Source: Pseudomonas lurida (lineage in GTDB: Bacteria; Pseudomonadota; Gammaproteobacteria; Pseudomonadales; Pseudomonadaceae). From it: a stretch of 64,000 nucleotides of DNA. Positions 40,019-49,235 of the stretch are shown here, piece by piece; the stretch's first letter is position 1; each line of letters begins with the position of its first letter. The translations under genes were made by a program, and so were the position numbers. Location: contig NZ_JAAMRE010000007.1 in the NCBI RefSeq assembly GCF_013522705.1, forward strand, positions 143,136 through 207,135, in the 5' to 3' direction. Below the pieces are notes generated by a model. The model did no database searches. It saw only the letters and a list, made by a program, of their open reading frames with translations, and had not been told where the DNA came from.

Positions 40019-41224
40019 ATGAGAAACAGGGAAATGTCGTTACCTACCTCTATGCTGGTATTATTGCTGGTGCTCGGATTTCCCCGCGTATATGGGACAG
40101 AATTGCCTATGGCGATTTTATTGATACCATTTTTTCTGCTCGGTTTTTTCAGAATGATGTTCATTAAAGGCTCGCTGATGCTAGTTTTTTTTGGATTATT
40201 CACGGTCTGGTTATTGGGTGGCATATTTGCCTGTTGGTATGGTAGTGGCACATTGCAAGACCTTTTTTTTCATTTTGTATTGTCTAGTAAAATTATTTTA
40301 AACTTCTTTTTTGGATATGTCGTTTATAGAGTGTTGAAAGATAAGCCTCAAGCTTTACTTATATGGTTGCTTTTCCAACTTTTTGTAATCGTGATGTCGG
40401 TCTTGAATGCATCGGTCTATGCCTTCTTGTTAGGATTTATATCCCCGAGGTCAGCAGAAGTTTTCCAGTATGTATATGGCCTACGTGCGCTTGGCTTTGG
40501 TCTCTTTCATGTTGACGGCGCGCTGATGTTAATCGTGGCGGCTTTTTATTATATTTTGATATCTGGTTCGAGTGTTCTTAAGAACATCTTCCTGATATTT
40601 ATGCTCCCAATTTCGATGGCTATGGCGAGAAGTGCAATAGTAGCGTACGTTATTTTTGGTGTTATTCGTCGGGGCATTAGTTTTAAGATGATTTTGCTTG
40701 TTTCATTTTTTCTTATGCTGACCATTGGCCTCTTTGTAACGTCAGGTCCATTTTATGAGGCTACGGAGCTTTTTCGAAATTATCTAGATGACGGGCAGCT
40801 ATCGAGTCATAGTGTTGCAGGGATGGCTGATATGTATATTTTTCCGAGCTCGATTGACGTATATCTGTTTGGTGCAGGTAAATATTTTTCGGGAAGTGCA
40901 GATGCGCTGGAGTTTTATATGGGTACGGATATTGGCTATCTGCGAATACTCTATTTCTCTGGTTTGGGTTCGCTGCTAATTTTTATATTACTGAATTCGC
41001 ACTGTCTAATAAGCTTGTTATTTGACAGCTATTTTCCTGGCAGAATAGACATTAGGTTGTTTGCGCTTTCGCTTATCGCACTTTTTCTAATTATCACATC
41101 GAAGGGTTTGCAAGTGATGCCGTTATTCTCGATTGTGTTATATCTTCATGCTGCTGATTTGAAAAGCGCCTATAGGAACAAAATCTTTCGTAGCAAAAAG
41201 CTCGTAGAAATAGCGGAAGAATGA
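40019..41224 (+). CDS. wzy: O-antigen polymerase Wzy (candidate)
   Basis: 401 residues, 10-12 predicted membrane helices with a large central periplasmic loop (about residues 240-300, TSGPFYEATELFRNYLDDGQ...). This topology, the low sequence conservation and the position between transferase genes are the usual grounds for calling Wzy. It would polymerise lipid-linked repeats in the periplasm. Start taken at 40019; an ATG five codons later is also possible. Gap of 86 bases after the GT2 gene. Confidence 0.75.
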   Translation: MRNREMSLPTSMLVLLLVLGFPRVYGTELPMAILLIPFFLLGFFRMMFIKGSLMLVFFGLFTVWLLGGIFACWYGSGTLQDLFFHFVLSSKIILNFFFGYVVYRVLKDKPQALLIWLLFQLFVIVMSVLNASVYAFLLGFISPRSAEVFQYVYGLRALGFGLFHVDGALMLIVAAFYYILISGSSVLKNIFLIFMLPISMAMARSAIVAYVIFGVIRRGISFKMILLVSFFLMLTIGLFVTSGPFYEATELFRNYLDDGQLSSHSVAGMADMYIFPSSIDVYLFGAGKYFSGSADALEFYMGTDIGYLRILYFSGLGSLLIFILLNSHCLISLLFDSYFPGRIDIRLFALSLIALFLIITSKGLQVMPLFSIVLYLHAADLKSAYRNKIFRSKKLVEIAEE

Positions 41225-41261
41225 GCTAGGTCGTGGACGTTCAGTAATTGGAGGTTGCTTT

Positions 41262-42206
41262 GTGAAGGTATTAATATTTGGCGCGAGTGGGTTTGTCGGC
41301 GCTAGGCTGTTGGCTTCGTTGGTCCTCGCAGGTCACGATGTTCGTATTCTCAGTAGAAGATCTAATTACGACTCGCATGATTCTATTGAATATATATGTG
41401 GCGATTTGGTCTCTGGAGACTTGGATTTTGATAGGCTAGTCCAAGGTTGCGATGTTATTTACAACTGTGCAGGTGAGATTCGTAATGAGTCAGCTATGCA
41501 CGATCTGCACGTTGGTGCTATGCAAAAGATTCTCGCATCAATCAGCCGGCAAAAGCGCGAACCTACTAAGAAAATTCATTTGGTTCAGTTGAGTAGCGTA
41601 GGAGCCTATGGTTCTGCACGCGGAAGCAGGGTTGTGGATGAGTCGACACCTTCAAATCCAAAGGGGCCTTATGAAAACACGAAAACTGAAGCTGATGAAT
41701 TGATCATTAAATCGGCGGCTACAGGAAGTTTTACTTTTAGTATAATCCGGCCCTCTAACATCTTTGCAGCCGATATGCCTAATTCATCATTGCGCCAGTT
41801 AGCGAGTTTGATCAAACGTGGCTTGTTTTTTTTCGTTGGTGCACGAGGCGCAATTTCTACGTATGTGCATGTTGACGATGTGGTAGATGTGTTGATTAAA
41901 GCGGGTATTGACGAGCGTGCAAAAAACAACATCTACAATGTTTCTAACGATTGTCCATTGGAAGCGTTGATCAATGGTCTAGCTGATGCTATGGGCGTGC
42001 CCTATCCAAAATATCGGTTTCCGGAGTTTCTAGTAAGGATGGGGGCCTATTTTACTCGCTTCATCATGTCAGCTCCGGTCACTCAGGAACGAATTGATTC
42101 GCTCGTGAGTCAAACAACTTATAGTACGGAAAAACTTAAGACAGAGTTAGGTTTCGTACCTAAGCGTTCGGTGCCTGTACACATTGGTGAGGTGGTTTCC
42201 AAATAA
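41262..42206 (+). CDS. NAD-dependent sugar epimerase/reductase (WbpV/WbpK-like)
   Basis: 314-residue extended SDR: GASGFVGARL cofactor motif, QLSSVGAYG with the catalytic Ser, YENTK as YxxxK, and IRPSNIFAAD. It resembles the UDP-4-keto-6-deoxyhexosamine C4 reductases that act after WbpM to make UDP-QuiNAc or UDP-FucNAc. Such an enzyme would give the WbpM product a second fate besides the aminotransferase route. A plain 4-epimerase is the alternative. Confidence 0.75.
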   Translation: MKVLIFGASGFVGARLLASLVLAGHDVRILSRRSNYDSHDSIEYICGDLVSGDLDFDRLVQGCDVIYNCAGEIRNESAMHDLHVGAMQKILASISRQKREPTKKIHLVQLSSVGAYGSARGSRVVDESTPSNPKGPYENTKTEADELIIKSAATGSFTFSIIRPSNIFAADMPNSSLRQLASLIKRGLFFFVGARGAISTYVHVDDVVDVLIKAGIDERAKNNIYNVSNDCPLEALINGLADAMGVPYPKYRFPEFLVRMGAYFTRFIMSAPVTQERIDSLVSQTTYSTEKLKTELGFVPKRSVPVHIGEVVSK

Positions 42207-42278
42207 TATCAGTTTCTCGGCTTAAAGGGAGTTTGTATCCCAAGCGAAATTGCATTGCTACGTCAGGGGAGAGGATAA

Positions 42279-43439
42279 GTGACCGTTAAAAGTCTTAAAA
42301 TAGCTAGAGTCGCAACAGTGCCGATTTTTGTCGTTGCTCATTTGAGAAAGCAACTTCAGTATTTAACGGAAGCTGGTGCTGATGTCCATGTTATCACCAG
42401 TGATGGGGAGCACTCCAATGAAGTACGCGATATTAAAGATATAACCTTTAGTATTGTTAATATCCCCAGAAAAATTGATTTAATTAATGATTTTATCGGT
42501 TTAATTGCGTTGTTTTTAATTTTTCGACGGAAAAAATTTGACATTATCCACTCTACGACACCCAAAGCAGGCCTGCTGTGTGCTCTTGCCGGAAAGCTGG
42601 CAGGTAACAAGGTAAGGTTGCACACGTTCACCGGTCAACCTTGGGCAACGATGAATGGTTTTAAAAGTCTATTACTTAAAAATTGCGATAAGCTGATCGG
42701 GTTTTTGAATACTAAGTGCTACGCAGACAGCAATAGTCAGATGGAATTCCTAATTGCCAATGGTATTGTATCAAAAAGGAAAATATCAGTATTAGGTGAA
42801 GGCTCAGTTGCGGGAATAGATTTAAAGCGTTTTCGACGAGATCGATATAGTGACGAAGAGATTTCCGAATTTAAGTCCTCTATCGGTCTACCCCTTGGAT
42901 CTAAAGTCATACTCTTCGTTGGTAGAATAACTGCCGATAAAGGTATTAAGGAGTTAGTCGGCGCTTTCAATACTCTATGCGCGACCAACGCGGACACGTA
43001 TCTCGTTTTGGTCGGGCCTCTTGAAGAAGATGGGCGGTTGGCACTGTCTGCGATTAACCCGCTAACATCTCAAAGGGTTAAGTTTTTAGGTTTTTCAAAT
43101 GAGCCGGAAAAGTACATGCGGATGGCTGATATTCTGTGTTTGCCCAGCTATCGGGAAGGGTTTGGCACCGTAGTCATCGAAGCTGCTGCAATGGGCACGC
43201 CTACAGTCGGTACATCGATATACGGTCTAACCGATGCAGTTGTACACGAAAAATCTGGTCTGCTCGTTCCCGTGCGTGATGAAGAGGCCCTCGCGAGCGC
43301 ACTATCGCTTTTGCTTGACGACGATGCGCTTCGGCTCAAAATGGCCACTTACGCACAAAACCGTGCCGAAGAGAAATTCGATACGGCGGTAGTTTCCAAG
43401 TGCTTGGTCGATGAGTACGAGGCGCTCAGCCGTAAATGA
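42279..43439 (+). CDS. Family 4 glycosyltransferase (PglA-like)
   Basis: 386-residue GT-B enzyme. C-terminal donor site ILFVGRITADKGIKELVGAF and the E-x7-E motif in SYREGFGTVVIEAAAMGTPTV are clear; N-terminal HSTTPKAGLLCALAGKLAG and HTFTGQPWA are typical of PglA/WbnE-like retaining transferases that act on an Und-PP-aminosugar. GTG start. Its stop overlaps the next gene (ATGA), coupling it to the initiating transferase, which fits it adding the second sugar (inference). Confidence 0.82.
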   Translation: MTVKSLKIARVATVPIFVVAHLRKQLQYLTEAGADVHVITSDGEHSNEVRDIKDITFSIVNIPRKIDLINDFIGLIALFLIFRRKKFDIIHSTTPKAGLLCALAGKLAGNKVRLHTFTGQPWATMNGFKSLLLKNCDKLIGFLNTKCYADSNSQMEFLIANGIVSKRKISVLGEGSVAGIDLKRFRRDRYSDEEISEFKSSIGLPLGSKVILFVGRITADKGIKELVGAFNTLCATNADTYLVLVGPLEEDGRLALSAINPLTSQRVKFLGFSNEPEKYMRMADILCLPSYREGFGTVVIEAAAMGTPTVGTSIYGLTDAVVHEKSGLLVPVRDEEALASALSLLLDDDALRLKMATYAQNRAEEKFDTAVVSKCLVDEYEALSRK

Positions 43440-44056
43440 TAAATCATCGTTTTACAGGTTTTATGATGAAAAGAGTTATTGATATAGTCGTTGCTTTTCT
43501 CATGCTGTTGATCTTGTCTCCGGCACTAATCCTAGTCGCAGTACTTGTCAAGAAAAAGCTTGGCAGTCCGGTGCTTTTTAACCAGACGCGGACAGGTATC
43601 AATGGCACCAGTTTCGAAATATTCAAGTTCCGTACAATGCTGGATGCCAATGGTGATGATGGCTTGCCATTGCCTGACGCTCAACGAATGACTAAATTCG
43701 GCTCTTTCTTAAGGGCCAGTAGTCTAGATGAACTACCTGGATTATGGAACGTACTGAGGGGCGATATGAGTTTGGTGGGGCCTCGACCTCTGTTGCCAGA
43801 ATATTTACCTCTCTACAGTCCTGAGGAAAATCGTCGGCATGAGGTGCGTCCAGGGGTAACTGGCTGGGCGCAAGTTAACGGTCGCAACTCGTTGAGTTGG
43901 CAGGAGAAATTTAAGTTGGATGTATGGTATGTGGAAAACAGATCGCTTTGGTTGGATATAAAGATTCTGTTCTTAACGATAAAAAAAGTAATTGCACGTG
44001 AAGGTATCGGGGCCGAAGGCGAAGTAACGATGTCTAAATTTACAGGAAAAAACTGA
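43436..44056 (+). CDS. Initiating phosphoglycosyl transferase, PglC-like
   Basis: 206-residue monotopic sugar-1-phosphate transferase: one N-terminal membrane hairpin (VIDIVVAFLMLLILSPALILVAVLV), KFRTM, catalytic DE dyad in SSLDELPGLWNVLRGDMSLVGPRPLL and RPGVTGWAQVNGRN. Size and the C-terminal GEVTMSKFTGKN parallel Campylobacter PglC, which moves di-N-acetylbacillosamine-1-P to undecaprenyl phosphate. It would start the O-repeat. The ATG at 43436 overlaps the previous stop; ATGs at 43463/43466 (after ACAGG) are alternatives. Overlaps the acetyltransferase gene by one base. Confidence 0.85.
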   Translation: MINHRFTGFMMKRVIDIVVAFLMLLILSPALILVAVLVKKKLGSPVLFNQTRTGINGTSFEIFKFRTMLDANGDDGLPLPDAQRMTKFGSFLRASSLDELPGLWNVLRGDMSLVGPRPLLPEYLPLYSPEENRRHEVRPGVTGWAQVNGRNSLSWQEKFKLDVWYVENRSLWLDIKILFLTIKKVIAREGIGAEGEVTMSKFTGKN

Positions 44057-44682
44057 TGAAGAAGCTTGCGATCCTTGGGGCTGGCGGCCATGGCAAGGTT
44101 GTTGCTGATGCCGCTGAGTGTTGCGGATGGGCTCATGTCAGCTTTTTCGAGGATTCTTGGCCGGACCGTTCGCAGAATGCCGGTTGGGAGATCTGCGGCA
44201 CGACTTCTGATTTGTTAAAGCGGCTCGATGAGTTTCAGGGGGTCATCGTTGCGATCGGCCATAACCAGGCAAGGGGCGAAAAGTTGAGCTTGCTTGAGTC
44301 TGCGGGGGCGGAAATTGTCAGTATCGTCCATCCGAGTGCGACGGTGAGCAGGTACGCCGAAATTGGCAGGGGATCAGTTGTGTTTGCTGGTGCTTGTGTC
44401 AACGCATGTGCAATTATTGGAACCGGTGCGATTATCAATACAGGGTCCAGTGTTGACCATGACTGCGTATTGGGCACTAATGTGCACATATGTCCTGGCG
44501 CCAGGCTGGCCGGGAACGTAACCGTAGGGGACTACTCCTGGGTGGGCATAGGCTCTTGCGTAAAACAAATGGTCTGTATTGGTATGCGGGTGACTGTGGG
44601 CGCTGGGTCGGCGGTCGTTAAAGATATTTACGATGACCTTGTGGTCGTAGGCGTCCCAGCCCGCCCTGTGAAGAGTTCTTGA
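44056..44682 (+). CDS. Sugar O/N-acetyltransferase, PglD-like (left-handed beta-helix)
   Basis: 208 residues: N-terminal Rossmann-like part MKKLAILGAGGHGKVVADAA and C-terminal hexapeptide repeats (about 95-190), with the catalytic histidine in SSVDHDCVLG. PglD acetylates UDP-4-amino-sugars with acetyl-CoA to give UDP-2,4-diacetamido-2,4,6-trideoxyhexose. It is placed directly between the PglC-like and PglE-like genes, as in bacillosamine modules. Confidence 0.85.
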   Translation: MKKLAILGAGGHGKVVADAAECCGWAHVSFFEDSWPDRSQNAGWEICGTTSDLLKRLDEFQGVIVAIGHNQARGEKLSLLESAGAEIVSIVHPSATVSRYAEIGRGSVVFAGACVNACAIIGTGAIINTGSSVDHDCVLGTNVHICPGARLAGNVTVGDYSWVGIGSCVKQMVCIGMRVTVGAGSAVVKDIYDDLVVVGVPARPVKSS

Positions 44683-44730
44683 GGCGTCCGGTTTACGGAT
44701 TTTTTATTTTTTGAATAGACGGATTTGTCA

Positions 44731-45912
44731 GTGCTAAATACTCCATTTTCTGTTTGGCCTTCATTCTCTGAGGAGGAGGCTGACGCGGTAAAAGATGTAA
44801 TTTTGTCCAACAGGGTCAATTATTGGACGGGGCAGGAGTGTCGCGAGCTAGAAAAGGAGTTTGCCGTTTGGGCAGGAACCCAATACGCAATTGCACTGAC
44901 CAACGGCACTGTAGCGCTTGATCTGGCGCTTAAAGCATTAGGTGTCGGTCCAGGACATGAAGTCGTAGTTACTCCACGCACGTTTCTTGCCTCGGTGTCG
45001 AGTATCGTAAATTCAGGAGCTAAACCTGTTTTTGCCGAGGTGGATGCGGATACTCAAAATATTACTGCAGAAACGATCCGTGCGGTTCTTACGCCCAAAA
45101 CAAAAGCGATTATATGTGTGCACCTCGCCGGCTGGCCGTGTGATATGGACCCAATTATGGAGCTGGCTGAGCAATATAACCTGAAGGTGGTCGAAGATTG
45201 TGCTCAGGCGCATGGTGCCCGTTACAAAGGTCGCGCTGTTGGTTCTATAGGACATGTGGGGGCTTGGTCGTTTTGCCAGGATAAAATTATGACCACTGGT
45301 GGTGAGGGCGGTATGGTTACCACCAATGATCGTTACTTGTGGTCAACTATGTGGTCTTTTAAAGATCATGGCAAAAGCTGGGAGGCCGTATACGAACGGC
45401 CACACTCTCCTGGTTTTAACTGGCTGCATGAGAGTTTTGGTACGAATTGGAGAATGCTTGAAGTCCAAGCGGTACTAGGCCGAATCCAACTGCGAAAAAT
45501 GCCTGAGTGGCACGCCGCTCGCCTTTCTAATGCCATACAGATTTGGGAGCGGGCTTCCAAATTGGATGGATTGAGGGTCCCAGCGATTCCGTCGGATATC
45601 GAACATGCGGCTTATAAGTGCTACATCTTTGTACGATCTGAGAAGCTAGCTGCGGGCTGGAACCGAGATCGTATTATTCAGGAGATTATTTCGCGCGGAG
45701 TTCCTTGTTATTCTGGCTCTTGCTCAGAGGTATACCTTGAGAAAGCGTTTGACAATACGGGCTGGCGTCCAGTAGAGCGCCTGTGCGTTGCTCAGAAACT
45801 GGGAGAGACCAGTTTGATGTTTTTGGTCCATCCTACGCTTACCGATGACGAGATAAATAAAACATGTAATGTATTGGAAGACGTACTAATGCTCGCTACC
45901 GAATCCAATTAG
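44731..45912 (+). CDS. DegT-family UDP-4-keto-sugar aminotransferase (PglE role)
   Basis: 393-residue PLP enzyme. Schiff-base Lys in WSFCQDKIMTTGGEGGM, NGTVALDLALKALG, and VEDCAQAHGA. It would aminate the WbpM product UDP-4-keto-6-deoxy-GlcNAc for the downstream-acting acetyltransferase. The GTG at 44731 has GGA at a suitable distance; a TTG two codons earlier is too close to it. Assignment to the PglE step rests on its neighbours and family. Confidence 0.8.
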   Translation: MLNTPFSVWPSFSEEEADAVKDVILSNRVNYWTGQECRELEKEFAVWAGTQYAIALTNGTVALDLALKALGVGPGHEVVVTPRTFLASVSSIVNSGAKPVFAEVDADTQNITAETIRAVLTPKTKAIICVHLAGWPCDMDPIMELAEQYNLKVVEDCAQAHGARYKGRAVGSIGHVGAWSFCQDKIMTTGGEGGMVTTNDRYLWSTMWSFKDHGKSWEAVYERPHSPGFNWLHESFGTNWRMLEVQAVLGRIQLRKMPEWHAARLSNAIQIWERASKLDGLRVPAIPSDIEHAAYKCYIFVRSEKLAAGWNRDRIIQEIISRGVPCYSGSCSEVYLEKAFDNTGWRPVERLCVAQKLGETSLMFLVHPTLTDDEINKTCNVLEDVLMLATESN

Positions 45913-46025
45913 TGCATATTATTTTTGCTCTTGTATAATTTTTGCATAACATAGCAGCATGTAGTCTTAAATTTTTATAATTTAAGTTTAGCAGCGGTGT
46001 AGATTTGGGTCCGGAGGGTTTTAGC

Positions 46026-48026
46026 GTGGGGATGGAAGAGATTCGTATTTTTCTACAAGGACTACCTCGTAGAAAAAAACGATTGATTCAAGTAATAACT
46101 GATGTGATTCTAGTGTGGTTTGCACTATGGCTAGCATTTTTGGTGCGGCTGGGTATTGATGAAATGGTCAATCCAGTAACTGCCCATTTCTGGCTTTTTC
46201 TTAGCGCGCCAATTATAGCAATTCCCTTATTTGTTCGTTTCGGTATGTACCGTGCGGTCATGCGTTATTTTGGTAATGATGCCCTTATCGCTATAATTAA
46301 AGCGGTTAGTCTGTCTTCGTTAATTTTGGGTGTAGTAGTTTATTGGTATAGCAATCACCAGAATGTAGTGCCACGCTCAATAATTTTTAATTATTGGTGG
46401 CTCAGTCTGATAATGATTGGCGGCTTGCGCTTGGCCATGCGTCAGTACTTTTTGGGCGATTGGTTTGCTGCAGCCCAGCATATGCCTTTTACTAACCGAG
46501 ACGATGGCCTGCCGAAAGTAGCAATTTACGGTGCTGGCGCTGCTGGTAATCAGCTAGTCGCAGCGTTAAGAATGGGACGATTAATGCGTCCTGTCGCCTT
46601 CATTGATGATGACATCAGTATCACTGATCGTGTTATAGCTGGGCTGCAGGTATACAAACCTAAGCACATACAGAAGATGATTGATATCACTGGCGCTCAG
46701 GAAATACTGTTGGCCATCCCCTCTTCAAATCGTGGTCGTCGACGTGAAATACTTGGGTATCTCGAAGGTTTCCCTCTACATGTCAGAAGTGTCCCAGGTT
46801 TCATGGATCTTGCAAGCGGCCGAGTAAAAGTAGATGACATCCAAGAAGTAGATATTGCCGACCTTCTTGGTCGTGACTCCGTGCCAGCCCAAGGTGACCT
46901 GCTGGAGCATTGCATTAAAGAACGGAGCGTTTTAGTCACTGGAGCCGGTGGTTCGATTGGCTCGGAATTGTGCAGGCAGATATTACTGTTGCGTCCAACG
47001 GCGCTTTTGTTGTTTGAACATAGTGAATATAATCTATATAGCATACTGTCGGAGCTTGAACAACAAATAGCCAGGGAGTCGTTATCAGTAAAGCTACTTC
47101 CAATACTGGGTTCTGTGCGCGATCAATCAAAATTGCTCGATGTCATGAAAACCTGGAAGGTTAATACTGTGTATCATGCCGCTGCATACAAGCATGTTCC
47201 TATGGTAGAACATAATATTGCGGAGGGTGTGTTAAATAACGTTGTCGGCACCCTTAACACTGCGCAAGCTGCTTTGCAAGCAGGCGTTGATAATTTTGTT
47301 CTTATTTCTACTGACAAAGCTGTACGACCAACCAATATTATGGGAAGTACGAAACGTCTCTCGGAGTTAACACTACAAGCATTAAGTCGTGAAGTGGCTC
47401 CCGTACTTTTTAGAAGTCATTCAAATGCCTCTGAGATTAATAAAACGCGCTTCACGATGGTTCGTTTTGGAAATGTTCTGGGATCCTCGGGTTCCGTGAT
47501 TCCACTCTTTCATAAGCAGATAAAATCTGGCGGTCCGCTTACTGTTACACATCCAAAGATTACTCGTTACTTCATGACAATTCCCGAAGCCGCACAATTG
47601 GTGATACAGGCAGGGTCTATGGGTATGGGGGGCGACGTATTTGTTCTGGATATGGGGGAACCTGTAAAGATTGTCGAGTTAGCAGAAAAAATGATTCATT
47701 TGTCTGGCTTGAGTGTTCGTTCGGATAAAAATCCTCACGGTGATATTGCGATCGAATTTACCGGCCTCCGTCCCGGCGAGAAACTCTACGAAGAGCTACT
47801 TATCGGTGATAATGTGGTGCCCACAAGACACCCAATGATAATGAGCGCGAATGAAGACTACATTCCATGGGAAATACTCAAAGGAAAGCTGACTGAGTTG
47901 CTCTCTGCAGTTGATCATGACGACTACACCCGGGTCCGCCAGCTCCTTCGTGACACCGTTAGTGGTTACACTCCCGATGGCGAAATCGTTGACTGGATAT
48001 ACCAGCAACGTCGCCTAGAACCGTAG
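46026..48026 (+). CDS. wbpM: UDP-GlcNAc C4,C6-dehydratase WbpM (PglF/FlaA1 family)
   Basis: About 666 residues: four N-terminal membrane helices (residues about 15-125), a CoA-binding-like domain (VAIYGAGAAGNQLVAALRMG), then the catalytic SDR domain (VLVTGAGGSIGSELCRQIL, STDKAVRPTNIMGSTKR with Met replacing the usual Tyr and the conserved Lys). Makes UDP-4-keto-6-deoxy-GlcNAc for B-band O-antigen sugars; WbpM closes the O-antigen locus in P. aeruginosa too. GTG start chosen because GGAGGG lies eight bases upstream. Confidence 0.95.
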   Translation: MGMEEIRIFLQGLPRRKKRLIQVITDVILVWFALWLAFLVRLGIDEMVNPVTAHFWLFLSAPIIAIPLFVRFGMYRAVMRYFGNDALIAIIKAVSLSSLILGVVVYWYSNHQNVVPRSIIFNYWWLSLIMIGGLRLAMRQYFLGDWFAAAQHMPFTNRDDGLPKVAIYGAGAAGNQLVAALRMGRLMRPVAFIDDDISITDRVIAGLQVYKPKHIQKMIDITGAQEILLAIPSSNRGRRREILGYLEGFPLHVRSVPGFMDLASGRVKVDDIQEVDIADLLGRDSVPAQGDLLEHCIKERSVLVTGAGGSIGSELCRQILLLRPTALLLFEHSEYNLYSILSELEQQIARESLSVKLLPILGSVRDQSKLLDVMKTWKVNTVYHAAAYKHVPMVEHNIAEGVLNNVVGTLNTAQAALQAGVDNFVLISTDKAVRPTNIMGSTKRLSELTLQALSREVAPVLFRSHSNASEINKTRFTMVRFGNVLGSSGSVIPLFHKQIKSGGPLTVTHPKITRYFMTIPEAAQLVIQAGSMGMGGDVFVLDMGEPVKIVELAEKMIHLSGLSVRSDKNPHGDIAIEFTGLRPGEKLYEELLIGDNVVPTRHPMIMSANEDYIPWEILKGKLTELLSAVDHDDYTRVRQLLRDTVSGYTPDGEIVDWIYQQRRLEP

Positions 48027-48080
48027 TTAACACTCTGTAACTCATGCATTTTTGACTAGTCCGAAATATCGCCTAAATTT

Positions 48081-48112
48081 GAAAAGCAGCTTTGGAAAAG
48101 CTGCTTTTCTCT
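48081..48112. terminator. Bidirectional-looking terminator at end of O-antigen locus
   Basis: AAAAGCAGCTTT (48082-48093) and AAAGCTGCTTTT (48098-48109) form a 12-bp perfect stem with a GGAA loop, ending in T-rich sequence. It separates wbpM from the comEA-like gene. Confidence 0.9.
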
Positions 48113-48136
48113 TAACGATTTTATGGAGCGTCATCA

Positions 48137-48469
48137 ATGCAAAACACTTATGTTTCCTCTCTTGTTTTCGCTTTTCTTGCTTCCCTTTCCATCGCCACCA
48201 ATGCGGCACCCTCCATCAAACCCGAGGCCCCGGCTTCTATCACCGCACAGATGGCCGAGGTTGAGCAATCCGCCAAGGTAAACCTCAACGCCGCTGATGC
48301 CGAAACTCTGCGTCGCGATTTGTTCGGCATTGGTGCCGCGAAAGCCAAGGCTATCATTGCCTACCGCGAGAGCAATGGTCCGTTCACAGCGGTGGACGAA
48401 TTGCTGGAGGTGAAGGGTATCGGCAAGGCGTTGCTGGAAAAAAATCGCGATCGGTTGTCGATTAATTAA
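48137..48469 (+). CDS. ComEA-like helix-hairpin-helix protein
   Basis: 110 residues: signal peptide (FAFLASLSIATNAA) and one C-terminal helix-hairpin-helix pair (VNLNAADAETLRRDLFGIGAAKAKAIIAYRESNGPF, VDELLEVKGIGKALLEKNRDRL). Exported, DNA-binding in ComEA of competent bacteria; in Pseudomonas the single-domain homologue (PA3140) always follows wbpM and its role is unproven. GC-rich again, marking the end of the AT-rich island. Confidence 0.88.
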   Translation: MQNTYVSSLVFAFLASLSIATNAAPSIKPEAPASITAQMAEVEQSAKVNLNAADAETLRRDLFGIGAAKAKAIIAYRESNGPFTAVDELLEVKGIGKALLEKNRDRLSIN

Positions 48470-48550
48470 TGCCCCCCGCAGGCCGGTCACCGACCGGCCT
48501 TTCTTATCACACGTATCGTTGGCATGAAAATTGGTTACCTCTATATAAAA

Positions 48551-48565
48551 GATTGTTCAACAATC
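48551..48565. promoter_or_regulatory. Operator-like palindrome at the GntR promoter
   Basis: GATTGTT-C-AACAATC, a perfect 15-bp dyad, lies just after a TATATAAAA -10-like stretch and just before the AGAGGT ribosome-binding site of the GntR gene. This position suits autorepression. ATTGT/ACAAT-type sites are usual for FCD-type GntR proteins. Confidence 0.6.
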
Positions 48566-48576
48566 AAGAGGTACTC

Positions 48577-49221
48577 ATGCCAGCAACTCTGTCTCTAGCC
48601 GACCAAATCGGTCTGGAACTACGTGCCGATATCATTGGTGGCCGACTCTTGCCGGGTATGGCCTTGGTCGAGGCCGAGCTAGTCAAGTCCTACAATGCTT
48701 CTCGCAACACAATTCGCGAAGCCTTGCATCGCTTGGGTCAGGAAGGCTTGACCCGCTACGTGCGCAACAAAGGCGTAATGGTCCGGCGACTCGAGCGTGA
48801 CGAGGTTCGGGATTTATTTGTCGTGCGCCGTACGCTCGAATTGCAGGCCATTGCCCAAAGTGCTGCGCTTACCCACGAGCAATCCGAACGCATGCAAGAC
48901 GTTATAGACGCCACCACCCTGGCCCACGAGCGCGAAGATTGGCGATCAGTGGCCACCCATAGCCTATTGTTCCACCAACAAATTGTCGCTCTGCTGCAAA
49001 GCCCATTATTCAATGAGTTTTTCGCCCAGATAATCGCTCAATTGCGCCTGGTGTTTTGCGCCGCGCCCGACGAACAGGGCTTCCAGGCGCCTTGGCTGGA
49101 ACGGGACCGTGAGATTTACAGGTTACTAACCAATAACGACAAGCCAGCCGCCAGCGAGGCGATGAGCCTCTACCTGGACGATTCCGAACACCTTTCCCTC
49201 GCTCTCTTTGATCACCTTTGA
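48577..49221 (+). CDS. GntR-family regulator, FCD subfamily
   Basis: 214 residues: N-terminal winged HTH (LSLADQIGLELRADIIGGRLLPGMALVEAELVKSYNASRNTIREALHRLGQEGL) and an all-helical FCD ligand domain (VRRTLELQAIAQSA, HSLLFHQQIVALL). Start fixed by AGAGGT six bases before the ATG. A dyad overlies its promoter, suggesting autoregulation. It is 14 bases upstream of a DUF1989 gene, probably co-transcribed, so it likely controls a small amine or urea-related catabolic set (inference). Confidence 0.88.
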   Translation: MPATLSLADQIGLELRADIIGGRLLPGMALVEAELVKSYNASRNTIREALHRLGQEGLTRYVRNKGVMVRRLERDEVRDLFVVRRTLELQAIAQSAALTHEQSERMQDVIDATTLAHEREDWRSVATHSLLFHQQIVALLQSPLFNEFFAQIIAQLRLVFCAAPDEQGFQAPWLERDREIYRLLTNNDKPAASEAMSLYLDDSEHLSLALFDHL

Positions 49222-49235
49222 TGGAGGATTGCCCC

